The notes under the pieces: model-generated
Told to the model about the DNA's origin: nothing
Databases searched by the model: none
Seen by the model: only the letters and a program-made list of their open reading frames with translations
Position numbers and translations under genes: made by a program
Source: Pachypanchax playfairii
Lineage: Eukaryota > Chordata > Actinopteri > Cyprinodontiformes > Aplocheilidae
Length of the DNA stretch: 64,000 bases
NCBI GenBank assembly: GCA_006937955.1
Contig: SSNP01000133.1
Location: forward strand, 270,839-334,838
Direction of reading: 5' to 3'
In this document: positions 10,701 to 21,580 of the stretch, piece after piece
How the letters are laid out: every line of letters begins with the position of its first letter
Numbering within the stretch: the first letter of the stretch is position 1

Positions 10701-13700
10701 TGTGAGTGCATAGGCGAGTTATTGAGCCTGTAATCATGCAGACAAGCAGCAGAAGCTCTCAGACATGTCTGACACACCTATTTAAACCAACAGCAGGGGG
10801 TGCAGACTGAGACTGCAGGGCAAAACTGCAAGAGACCAAACCCTGGTCTCACCCTCCCCTTTGTGTTTTACATTAATCTTATCTCACATAATGTCTTCAA
10901 ATCTGTCAGAAAAACAGGAAGGAGACTTGAGATTTGGACATCTCTAATTTAAACTGGACTTTCCACGACAGCTCCATCCTCCCGTTTCCTCTAATCGCCT
11001 CCTTTTTTAATTCAACTGTGTGAGAAAAAAAAAAAAAAAAAAGAGGATCTGACGCTTCCGCCTCCTTTCAGCTCAATCTGTCTGAATAACATATGAGCTG
11101 AGGGCGCAGGTGAGGAAGAGCAGGATGAAGGCTCACCTGCCTGTTGTCTGTACTCACATGCATGAGGGAGTAGTAGGACTGTTTGCCCGTGTAAAACAGG
11201 AAGTGGAATGGCCGCCTGTCTGCTCCCCATTGCACAGCTTTATGGAGAAGAAACAAAATCAACTGCATGTTTAACAGACAGGAAACAGTCTGTATGTGAA
11301 TAAATTACATACCTCTCTGCTTTGGGAAGATTTCATCAGGATGCTGTAAGTAAAAAAACAAAAAAACAAGTCTGAAATTATTCTGATTAATAAAACCACA
11401 CAGTTTGTTCAGTATAATCTCAGTAAAAATAATCCCACAGATAAAAGAATCAAACTGTCATTTAAACGGAGGTTTATGTTAAAACCTCTGAGTGAAATGA
11501 ATAAAAAACAATAAACTACATATAAAATCAAAAATGAAGAACTGTTACAGTTTAACTTAAGAGTTTTTTTAACCACATCTATTTAAGTATTAACAAAGCA
11601 AAACAAAAAACAAAACACATTTCTCTAACAAGAAAATTAATTTCCCAGTAAGTTTCAAGTCATGTTTTTGCCAAACTGTCAAAATAAAAGCATCATTTTT
11701 ATATGACTCCAAATAGAATATCTTAGAGTAAGATTCATAGGCCTGAAAAAACTTAAACAGTTTAAATATATTTATTAAAAAAAATGCAAAACAGAGAAAT
11801 CAAACAGGAAATAAATATGCATTATACCATATTATGTTCTGTAACACCAGAAGCATAACTTCCTCTTATACTCTTTAAATGTTTAAATTACAGTTCATTT
11901 TTCTTTTCACACCGATTTTATAAATTAGAAATCATCGATTAACACCTCAGGGTCTCACCTTCATGAGTGGCCGAGCTTTTTTATCAAACAGGCCGGAGGG
12001 GAAGAGGTAGGCGATGCTCCTCTGTGGGTGAGAAACAAACTGAATAAATAAACAGAGATGGCAGTTTGAGATCTGATGGCAGCTCGTGACACGTCCAAAC
12101 AACTCGGGTCACGCCGAAGGACAGCGATGAAAATGACAGAAGCTTGCGGGTTCAATGGAAGGCGAGATGTGTGTGTCTCTGTGAAGTTAGAGGAGAAAAC
12201 AAGCAGGAAAAGACACATTTTTGGATTGGCTGACAGTGAGCGGAGGACACCGTGGACGTCCAACAGTTCACTCTGAGTTCATCCCCTGTTCAATCTGTGT
12301 GTGTTATTAGCAGGGCTGCAGATGGCAGCGTGTCGGCCCCCGCCACACTCGTCCTAACAGTCTGTTCATCCCTCTCTTCTTCTTCTTCCTCTGTCGGCTC
12401 AATAAGTGAGGCAGCAGGTGCAGCTCGCAGGAAGCAGGTTGCTGCCTTTAAGGCTGTCACAACGAGAGAAAGCAGGAAGAAAAGGAGGCCGGTCGAAGGG
12501 AGCGTAAGAGGCAGGAAGAAGAAAGTTAAAGGAAGAGAAGTGGTGAACAGATGAAGATGCACCTGTGCATCTCTAGAGAGGAAAGACAATATGGGACATC
12601 CCCGAGGAGCAAAGATGGAGTGAGAGCAAAGAAAAGAGAGGAAGCTGTCAGCTGGATTACTGAGCAGAGCAAATCTGAGCTACACGGGGAAATGAGCGGG
12701 TTTTATGAACGAATAAAGAGCTGTAGAGGTGGAGGATTGAAATAGAGGGAAAAACAAGCTTAAACCCTAAACCCACAAAATAATTAAACATTTATATCAT
12801 ATTATATCAGCAAGTTTCAATGTCAGAAATCAGATTTGCAGATTTTGGGGAGATTTCAAAGCTTTGAAACAAATGTGCAGTTTAAAAAAGGAACACTAAG
12901 GTTTTAATTAATAAGTGACAAAAAAACAAAAAAACAAAAACATATTTCGCAACCCCAAAACAGACGATAACAACAACAGGAGGAGACTGAAGCAAAACAA
13001 CAACCCAAAGAGCAACTCATAACCACTTTTAAAAACTGTTTGAGTAGTTTGCAAATGCATTCAGCAAACATTCGAACAAACACGATAACTGATACGACGT
13101 CACACCGAACTGCATTTTAACACAATAACAACCAACAACTTTCAGTCATTCTGACACAATTTTCCACATTTTTAAACACTAAATTAAAAAACAGTATGAA
13201 TTAAATCAAAGTAAATACACAGGGTTCAGATTAGTTGAGTAAACAGGAACAACATTCAGCTTGAATTACATGTTTAATCAAGTTCAGAGATTTTGTGCCT
13301 TATTTGTTATGTTTCATCCAGCAGAGAACAACTTCAATATGACAAACTCCTCATTTATCAGGCTGTTATTACAAAAATCATTACTCCAATGTGTCAAGTA
13401 ATTTAGATCTGATAAAAAACATTTCACTGCTAACATACATGTTTTAATGACATTTTCCTACAAATAACATCAGAAAACAGCATGAATGTTCTAGAATTTT
13501 TTTTACCATCAGAGCAAGTCTTGACAATGCTTGATGGTTTCCTGGCCTTGACCATCTTTAGATTTGTCCTCGGTCTTTGTCCCGATCACACCTGAGGACT
13601 CTGGACTCCAAAGCAGCACAGAGGGATTTATCAAGAGCTGCACTCAGGAACTCTCCAGTCCTCCCCGATTTTCCTCTTTACCTCCAAACATCCAGGTTTG

Positions 13701-14782
13701 GACTGCTAGCCGTCGTTTCAGTTTTCACAGCCCGACGCAGACAGCTCTTTTCATTATTTGTGAGTGACACAGGGGACCAGGCGAGGGACGAGTGAGAAAT
13801 CGAGTTAAATGGATGCAGCGAAATGACTTGAAATTTAGCCAAAATTCCCAAATAAAGCATATGGGTGTGTTTGAGGGGGTTAATAATATCAGTAATGCAG
13901 CTGGACAGCCAGAGGTGACCACACCTGCCTGCTGATCACACAACTCATGATGAAACGTGAAGCCAACTTCTGTCAGCAACAAGTGCAGCTGTTGTCTGAC
14001 ATGGACATCAAGTAAAAAAAGAGATGAGACAATTCAGCTCTTCTCACTAACTAACTCCTCCTTTAAATTAAAATGCTCTTCAACAAAATTTGAAAAACTA
14101 ACATTCAAGCTGGACTTGCACATGAAACCAGACTTTTAAAACCAGACTAGACACTTTACACATGAAAACGCACAACATTCAATCAAAACAAAATATTTGC
14201 GAGGTGATGAAACCTACGTCTATATCTTCCTGGGAGAAGTTTTCGGGATCTTCTCCCATCATGTTGGCAAGGTGCCGTTTCCCGATATCAAACTCTTCTA
14301 TCTGCTTCTGAATGAATTCTGTGGTGAACTTCTCCGGTCCTGTAACCGCCTGGATTTTCTTGTGGAGAGCCGAGCTCACGCATATCTGCAGCGAACATCA
14401 GTCAAATTGTAACACAAAGATTTCACCAATGACATTTTCAGAAACAGCACATTACAGCCGAAGGCTAGCTAAGACTTCAATATATTAAACAGAGTGGTAA
14501 GACACCTATAACATCTTATTCAAATAAACTCCGAGACCAAATTATTCTTAATTCGAATTTCTGTCAAGCTAGTCTCGGGTAGCCATACTTGCTAACCCAA
14601 GGACGTCAGTGTTTATCGTTCAAATAAATCTGCAAATGTGTAAAGACGTAAACTATTTTATCACACATGGAGTAATTTGTTACCTGTCGACTCAACTGCA
14701 GTGTGACTGAGTTTATAGTCGAGCAACAATTTCCACATTTTACCAGGAATGAGCCCACACCTCGCACACGGGACGCCGCCAT
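7150..14782 (-). CDS. mrps9: Mitochondrial small ribosomal subunit protein uS9m (MRPS9), 11 exons, complete
   Basis: This is a component of the mitochondrial 28S ribosomal subunit. Coding exons (minus strand): 14782-14684, 14385-14218, 12021-11959, 11343-11313, 11237-11158, 9814-9729, 9646-9571, 9461-9293, 8224-8116, 7520-7351, 7241-7150. Every intron is GT-AG, all phases agree, and the sum is 1143 bp, or 380 residues plus stop. The human protein is about 396. The N-terminus (MAASRVRGVGSFLVK) is basic with no acidic residue, as expected of a mitochondrial presequence. Exon 2 has FIQKQIEEFDIGKRHLANMM; exon 5 has FYTGKQSYYSLMH. Exons 9-11 hold the uS9 domain (about 258-380). It includes the ribosomal S9 signature GGGRASQAGALRLAISRALL (about 318-337) and the basic tail ARRKFTWKKR. 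It lies downstream of pou3f3 in the same orientation. Confidence 0.97.
7733..7771. repeat. Poly-C followed by (CA)n microsatellite
   Basis: A run of ten C leads into about 15 CA units in mrps9 intron 10, between the exons at 7351-7520 and 8116-8224. Confidence 0.9.
8311..8465 (+). repeat. Dispersed fish repeat fragment beginning ACCTCCGCCAAGGAG
   Basis: The segment starts ACCTCCGCCAAGGAG and continues with TTTTCATCGGGATCTGTCTG, an AAAACTAATGGATGGA block and a TTGGGGGTGATCCAGAT block. This is the layout of a widespread aquatic-animal dispersed repeat that I recognise from memory but cannot name with certainty. It is degenerate, has no ORF and lies in an mrps9 intron. Confidence 0.55.
10055..10260. 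promoter_or_regulatory. Enhancer-like island in an mrps9 intron
   Basis: In the intron between the exons at 9729-9814 and 11158-11237, this GC-balanced, repeat-free stretch contains CGTCAATTATTCACC and TTGTTTAATTCC. It differs from the A/T-rich intron around it. Such islands in a gene beside a developmental regulator are often bystander enhancers, here possibly for pou3f3. Conservation is not shown by this single sequence. Confidence 0.3.
12022..14217 (-). other. mrps9 intron 2
   Basis: This is a large intron with purine-rich segments (about 12400-12700, many GGAAG/GAGAA words), AT-rich DNA and A-runs near 12900-12960. I recognise no coding segment or complete mobile element. Short ORFs here are not supported. 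Confidence 0.5.
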
Positions 14783-14800
14783 TTTTTTCTGGCAGCGGTG
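14770..14800 (-). promoter_or_regulatory. TISU/YY1-like start element of mrps9
   Basis: On the minus strand the start context reads AAAAAATGGCGGCGTC. It closely matches the ATGGCGGC core of the TISU (translation initiator of short 5' UTR)/YY1 element, common in mitochondrial protein genes. It supports the chosen start and predicts a very short 5' UTR and a TATA-less promoter. Confidence 0.5.
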
Positions 14801-16980
14801 GCGGAAGTTGTCATAAGTACGTAACATTTTTACTCCCACCTGTAAACATTTTAAAAGTAGCAATTTTATTTTGCAACGGCCAACCTAGATCTATAATTGT
14901 TATTCCACTTCAAAATGAACGTTTTAGATTTTTTTCATTCACAATAAACATTTCAACAATATTTCCCATTCCTGTGCATTGGGCTTTAAGCTCTATATTG
15001 CTAATGTATTTCTTATTTCTAGTCTAACTAAAATGTAGAAATGAACTATTATTCTTACGGAAAAAAACTTGGATTTTTGAAATATGCATTGTAGCTCTAA
15101 CACTTTATCTGAGTTGATCTCTCTGAGAAACACACAGCTGTTTTCTGTAAATACAGATTTAAATAAATGTAAAAGCCAATGACAAAAAGGGAGGTTTACA
15201 AGCTCCAGGACTTTTAAGAAACTCAATAAAAAGTCTCTGTTGCGTCTGCTAAAAATACTGAAAAGACTAAAAAGAAACAGGCTGTTCTGCATATGTGATA
15301 TAGTCAGCATAGCGATGGAGTAACACATTTTGTTTGGATTCCTTTGATAAAAACAAGCTGCCACTTCAGCCAAACTTTGAAATGAAAATGAACTTTTTCC
15401 TTCAGGAATTTTGGAGTTCATCTTGGAGTAAAACATGCGGCTTGGCTGCAGTTTTTTCTCGCTGAATGCTGAGCAGCAGGTGGTCAGTCGCCTTGTTTGA
15501 AATCACATCAACAAGATCGCTTTACCAGCTTGTTTGTTTCAAATGACAATCTCAGGCTCAAAAACTGCCAAATAAGTTGATAAAAATTAACTCTGGGGTT
15601 TTAGTTGATTTTCTTACACAGAAAAGTCAACAATGATTTCAACGGATTACAGCCAGATTTGACCTCTGCATTTTAACTGTTATTTATTACTCTCTGAATC
15701 CACATTTCTGCTCAGATTGAACTAAAATTTTGATGGTTTCATTCTGAATTTTTCAGATTGTAACCCAGAGAAACAAAACAACAATCAAAACAAGCCCAGA
15801 CCATTATAACTACCACAATATTTAACAGCATTAAATGTTTTCGCTTTGCTTTCTCCCAACTTTTCATTATTTCATTGTTGAGGGATTTGACCATGTTTTC
15901 ACATTTATTAACTAAATACAGAAAGGCAGCAGTATTCTATTTTAGGTTTGAAGATATTAACGCAGAAAAATAAAACATTCCCAAAACATTTATAACAAAT
16001 ACCAGCAAAATGATGGTAGTGAAGTCAGGCCATATGGGATCAACAGTTTGCAGGTCTGTAATACAATTAACCTAATTGAATGATTAAATGAAATGTATCC
16101 TAGTAGCATCCAGTGTTGTTATGCTGCACATTCTAAGGTGATGTTTCTTTTAAGTTGAAGGCGAACAATTATTTACAACACCCATAAACATGTGTCAAGT
16201 TTCAAGGTATTTCTCAAGTGTGTAGTCACTTTTATCAGCATTTGAACATGTAATAAAACAAAAAGATCTTTGTAGTCCCCAAAACATCGTTAAGGTCACA
16301 GAGTCTCTGAGGAATAATGTTGCTGAACATCAACTGAGTGATTTCTTCTTCCAGGAGAACACCAAACAGCACATGGGAGGGTTTTCGGAGTTGAACTGAA
16401 GGCCTTAAAATAAAACAAATACAAGGAGTGTTAGAATTAAAAATGGAAGCCACAAAACAGACAGAGGAGTTTAGAAAAGGGCAAATAGTCTCCATGGAGA
16501 GAAATGAGACCGAAGAGTCTCTCAGTCATCCCATCCTCATGTTGCAAAGTTTACCTGAAAGTCACATGGAATTTGCTCCCTAAAGGAAACATCCTTCATG
16601 ATTTAGACCTCTGCTTACCTTCTCCACAGCTTGTTCAGAAATTCACTCTTTTTCTGTTTTGAGCTCTTCAATCAAAAATCAGCAGATGAGGTGAGCTGTT
16701 GATGTCTGAACCAACTTGCTGAGGAAGAATGAAAGACTTTTTATCTAATGAAACGGTCGTACTTTTAAAACATTTAAGCTGTTTAATTATCTTGTCTCAT
16801 TAACAGTTACAGATGCATGATTTTCACAATACAAGGACGGTACAGCAGATTTTATAAAACCAGCAGCTGTGGTCCCTTTTCCATCCATCCTGTGTGTGTG
16901 TGTGTGTGTGTTGTATACAGTAGTATGCTGTGTTTACAGATCAATGCAGTGTGTCTTCACTTAGATTACTTTGATAGAGT
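14800..16980. other. Intergenic, AT-rich, upstream of mrps9
   Basis: This is AT-rich sequence with scattered short ORFs lacking splice or family support. I see no gene, RNA or clear repeat. Confidence 0.5.
16891..16911. repeat. (GT)n microsatellite
   Basis: About ten GT units. Confidence 0.9.
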
Positions 16981-16984
16981 TGGA

Positions 16985-17300
16985 ACAGGAACACAGGGAG
17001 ATTAATCAAAGTGAAGGGGCACCGACTCCCGGCTCGTGCCAGTCGATACGGCCGCATGGTTAATTTGCCCCGAGGAGGGCTGTCGTCAGGCAGATGATAA
17101 ACAGTGTTTGCCCCATTTTTTTGCCACGAGCGTGCTCCTGCTCACCAAGAAAAATAGTTTCGACCTGTGGTCTCTAATTCACAGTGGGGGGTGAGAGGTG
17201 GGACATTAATCATCCTTCTGCTGTGGCCCGTCTCTGACAAGCGAGCCATCCGGGTGGATTGGGTGGAGATGTTTTGTTTGGTGAACTCATTGCAGGTAAA
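16985..17300. promoter_or_regulatory. Candidate conserved non-coding element
   Basis: This is a GC-balanced, CpG-containing stretch (CACCGACTCCCGGCTCGTGC, then CGATACGGCCGCATGGTTAA) in otherwise AT-rich DNA. It has no ORF or splice structure and is followed by a homeodomain-type GACATTAATCATCC. The texture is that of vertebrate developmental enhancers. Alignment to other fish is needed to call it conserved. Confidence 0.35.
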
Positions 17301-17614
17301 TCCTGCAACAAGAGAATGTATCTGTTTGACCTTGTATATAAGTAAACCCAAACTGTGTGTATTTTAATTCTAGAGAAGCGGCTCACGTCCAACAGGAACA
17401 GGGATTGCAGCTCTTTATTATAAAAGAAACAACAATAAGTGACACTGACCTCCACTCAATTTGCCTGATCCTCAGATTGAGAGACATTCTTTTAATTGTA
17501 CAGCTGAAACAGTGATGGAGCAAGAAATAATAGAGGATATCACACTGTGGAGCTTTGCCAAGTCGCTCCTTCTCCCCCCCCCCCCACCCCGGTCTTCCTT
17601 CCCAAGGATGGAGA

Positions 17615-17810
17615 GCTGGAGAATTGAAAGCTTTTAATACCAGCGAGTTGAGGCTTTGCTCCAGTCATCATTTCCATGCTGCTTTACGCCGATTCCCTAA
17701 TATCCTTAGCGCCGTGCGTGGGGATAAGCCCATCGTGCCGAAACATGGCTGTCATGCCTATAAACCGTTCACGGCTCTAAAGAATCCATTATGGTTACTC
17801 CACAAACATG
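17615..17810. promoter_or_regulatory. Candidate conserved non-coding element
   Basis: It follows a C-rich run at 17572-17590 and contains AAGCTTTTAATACCAGCGAG, CCTAATATCCTTAGCGCCG and several CpGs. It has no coding support and stands out from the flanks in composition. Confidence 0.3.
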
Positions 17811-18800
17811 TGGACTCAAAGGGCCACTTTTCAAAAGCTCATTTGCTCTTTTAAACATATTTATTTACAGTTGGTGCTGTGGTGGTGTTGGTGGTGGGGT
17901 CTACAGTATGCATCATTGGGACAAACTGGATTTAAGACTAAGTGGTCATTTACACCACGAGTCATGTTTAATGTACTTAACTTCATCCTTTCACGATGCA
18001 CATGTTGAGCTTGTGCTGCACAACAAATACTGTCCAGAATTTGAAATATTTTTGATGATAATTGTCAAATTCTACAGATAAAATGATACTTTAAGAAAAG
18101 CAAAACATACGCCATCGCGGATCCTCCAAACAGAGGCTGGTCCAAGATTTTCTCAAGTTAAGGGCTACTTTAAAAAAAGAAGCACCAAATTAATTTTTTT
18201 GTGTCAATACGCTAATTAAGTTTTATTCCATATCTATTTTTTCCCTCATTCATATTTGTTTTTATGCACTTTCTCTATATAAATATCTTTTTTTACCCTT
18301 CTCATTCCTCTAACTTCCTTGTTCTCTCCATCCTAACCCTCAGCTTTTTTGTCTTGTTGTAAACAAATTTTACTTTTAAAATTCTGAACATCATTTTTCT
18401 GCCACCATTCAAGACCCATTGTTTACATCTTTGGTCATATTAATATTTACACTTGCAATTTCAGGACGAGTTACGCACCAGTTCTAGATTTGTTTTGCTT
18501 GTTTTCATCCATTTCTGTTGTTTATGTCTCTTATTTCGGGGTTTTATAAAAATAGAGAATCATTTTCAGTTTTCTTAAGCGTTTTGCACCTTCAATTATT
18601 AAACAATTATCTTATAGTACATTTACTGCTGCTGCTATACAGACTTTTTGCACTTTAACTTAAAGTGACAGTGAGGCACAAATAGGAGTGTGGACTGTTG
18701 TTTCAGATTAACACCTACAGTGATCTTAGTGTGAGGTAAACTGAGGAATGTGCTACGGTTCAGAGCTCTGTCAGGGATAACTCATCCCCTTTTTCACACA
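17811..18800. other. Intergenic, AT-rich
   Basis: No gene, RNA or repeat is recognised. T-rich tracts are frequent. Confidence 0.45.
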
Positions 18801-18879
18801 CAAACATGAGCATGCACACAAATTTGTCAATTATCAACAAGTACGGTCATTGAGTGGAAATTAATTTGCCACTGGTAAT

Positions 18880-19090
18880 GAATAGAGACGTTTTGCTGAG
18901 ATGCGTAAAAACAGCTGAGATGCCAGCGATTACCTGCTGGAATCAGTCTTCATCAATATCAGGATAATTACAAAGCACTCCTGGCAGTGCGTGAAATGAA
19001 CGGAGCGTGCAACAGATTGGGCGGCGGCCATAGATGTCCGTAAATATTAGACCTGTTTCTCAGAGCAGCTCGCTCGGCAGGGAGAGAAAG
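18880..19090. promoter_or_regulatory. Candidate conserved non-coding element
   Basis: It contains GGTAATGAATAGAGACG, CAGCGATTACCTGCTGGAATC and GGCGGCGGCCATAGATG in a repeat-free block. The minus-strand ORF across it has no family resemblance. Confidence 0.3.
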
Positions 19091-20685
19091 CTGTTTGGAC
19101 AGACTGGAGGTGATGCTGCTTCTGCTGCAGGATGCAGTTCGACAGGAAAACAAGAACTGATTCTCACTGAATCAGACATCCTAGAATAAAAAGAGAAGAC
19201 AACTTATAAAATATGACAAAAAGCATGTAATTATAACAACTAAACAAACTTATTACTAGAATAAAGAGTATGAAATAAAGTAACAGTTCAGAACCAGAAA
19301 CTGGTTCAAAGATGTTTTTTTTTAGAGTTTCTGTGACACATTTAAAAAAAAGTTATATCTCAGATTTGCAAATGGTGATTTAGAAAATGAGTTTTGAATG
19401 TTTGCCCCACAATGTTTCATTAGATTTTCCAACCAGATATCAATTTCTGAAATTAGAGAGAAAATATAAACAAAAACAGGACTGAAAAGTGACGATCAGC
19501 CCAGGCCAAAGTCTGGGTCTATGTAAGGTGGTTCAGGTCAGTAAACAGGTTTTTTAGGGTGTTGATCCCTGTTTTTTTCCCAGACTTTTCTAACATCTCT
19601 CACATGGAACCACTTTGTTCACTCCTCCTTTCTGTCCCCTCAGACAGCAAGCAGCAGGCAGTATTGGGTTTCTTCTCAGGCTGGAGGGTTACTTCAGTCC
19701 ATCTCTGGGATGAAAAGATGACTCTCTGTTCTCTGTGTGACTCTTTTTTTCAGGTGAGAGACTTGGGGAGGAAGGAAACTATTAAGGAGAGCTTCCTGGA
19801 GACGCAGCTGCCGGCCTGTTTGGGAGGAAGAGGATTCGAGATCCTTGACTAGACGGAGGAGAAACACGAGATCTCTGGAAAAAACGGCTGGGAATGACCT
19901 TATAAAAACTTCCGCTGCCCCTCTCAGAAATCGCCACATGAGCTTGTCATGTTCCAAAATGTTTCCCAAAATGATATTTTTTTTCTCTAAAACATGCTGG
20001 ATGTGTAAAAGCATGAACCACATATGGGAAGCACCAACTCTCCCTGCTGTAATCAAGCTCTGAGTTTACGCCACATTTAAGATCACAAATTAAAGGGTTA
20101 CACTGCAAACCTCAGAACTTGCCTCATTTGTTGTTTTCTATTTGTCCAGCGGTGCTTTTGACAGCTTTAAATTTCCTGTTGGAGCTGCATCAACACCTAC
20201 ATGTTTGGAATGACTGATCCAAACCAGGCCCAGCTGGTGAGCTTGTGGTGGAGGGAGGTTCACATATTTGGTTGAATTTTTTACACGCTGTGCTGGATCT
20301 GAAATGTTGAGAGAAATTCAATCCATCAGTTACATCTGGATGTGTTCCTGAAGAAACCAGTCACAAATCAATGTACAGTCTTGTTGCTTTCGGTCGTCTA
20401 TGGGGAAGATTTTACTTGTTAGATTCAACAACAACAATTCAAATTTGCTCAAATTTGCCTCATTTTACTCGAGTTTAAACTCTTGCAGAACTTTAAGAAA
20501 AATCTGGTTTGAAATAATATGTCTCGCCTGTAACCGGACATCAGAGGAGGAGGATAAGGATCAGCGTATAAGCATTTCTTAGGGATGGAAACCGCTGTGA
20601 GAAATCAGCTTGAAAAGGCCAGAGGAAATTGAGACAATATTAAGAATGAAAAAAAAAAAGGCCAATCTATGAGTTTTTTTCCCTG
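19091..20685. other. Intergenic, no recognised feature
   Basis: The composition is mixed. ORFs such as 19559-19852 (plus) and 19694-20056 (minus) overlap each other and show no protein family signature. Confidence 0.45.
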
Positions 20686-20689
20686 CTGA

Positions 20690-20920
20690 TCAGAAGGACT
20701 GCGGACTACTGCTGGGCTCCTTAACATCTGGTTGGGCAATTTACCCCGCTCTGACGACTGGAAAGGTTAAACCACTAAAATCTAATATTTGCCTAGAGGG
20801 GGTCAAGGCACTGCAATTACAAGGTACAATCGGCAGGGCTAATCAGCTAGTGGCGCGTACCGGGGCTTGGCTGGGCAAATAAGCCCTGATCAGAAGCACT
20901 GTTCTCTGCTTCTCCTGTTT
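20690..20920. promoter_or_regulatory. Candidate conserved non-coding element, strong sequence texture
   Basis: This is a repeat-free, information-dense block containing TTAACATCTGGTTGGGCAAT, CACTGCAATTACAAGG, GGCTAATCAGCTAG and GCGCGTACCGGGGCTTGGC. TAAT cores and E-box-like CATCTG occur together. TGATCAGAAG occurs near both ends (about 20687 and 20889). It lies about 9.5 kb downstream of pou3f3. Confidence 0.4.
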
Positions 20921-21034
20921 ACTTATTAAACCCTGTTCTCATGTTCAAGGGCCCCTCTGCAGCCTCTGCTCCCACCCCCCACCCCTACCTCAAGGCACAA
21001 GGGAGTAAATTTAGCTCCTTTTAAATGGGACTGA

Positions 21035-21170
21035 GCCACTTGGCGAGAAAGTAGCGGCCGTGTTAATCAGTATCTGCGGCCCTTTTGTTGCGAAATGATC
21101 TCAAATTACTTTCCTCCAATCTGGCAGGCATTAACACCTCGGGAAGGGAAGGGATAGGTGGGATTTGTAC
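21035..21170. promoter_or_regulatory. Candidate conserved non-coding element
   Basis: It contains AAAGTAGCGGCCGTGTTAAT, CCCTTTTGTTGCGAAATGAT (SOX-like TTTTGTT core) and GGCAGGCATTAACACCTCGG. It has no coding support and is part of the 20.7-21.6 kb cluster. Confidence 0.38.
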
Positions 21171-21279
21171 CCCGAGGATGAAAACAAAGTACAGATGTGT
21201 GTGAAGGCCTGCAGAAGGATGTGTGTGTTCCAGTGCTGCTTACATGATTGCTCTTTGACACACATTTCCTAACTGACTG

Positions 21280-21580
21280 AGTATCAAGTGCAGGATTAGT
21301 GTATAATATATCAGAACTGTCTGGTGCGCAACACTTTCGAAGAAGGCTCAGGGAACAATTACTGGTAATTAAATATGTGCCAGTTACTGGAAAAGATAAT
21401 TATGTCCTTAGTGTATAACACCAATTAATTACTTTTATTTCAGCGAGCAAAGCTTTAAAAGGCAGCAGAAGCCATTCGATCGGCATTGGAGAGCAAGCAA
21501 CCTCTGTGTTTGCTAATGTGCAGCTTGTGTCGCTACAGAGACGAGCATTAGGGCGCCTTAAAGCAGATTCAGTTGCTGTA
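21280..21580. promoter_or_regulatory. Candidate conserved non-coding element
   Basis: It contains GGGAACAATTACTGGTAATT, AATATGTGCCAGTTACTGG, CACCAATTAATTACTTTT and AGGCAGCAGAAGCCATTCG. Several TAAT/ATTA homeodomain cores and an ACAAT SOX core occur within 150 bp. It is repeat-free. Confidence 0.4.

Noticed and set aside
14993..15436. 147-codon minus-strand ORF
   Set aside because: Rich in Phe/Leu/Ser from AT-rich DNA, with no domain, start context or splice support.
19694..20056. 120-codon minus-strand ORF
   Set aside because: Composition and residue order look random, and it overlaps plus-strand ORFs. No supporting signals.
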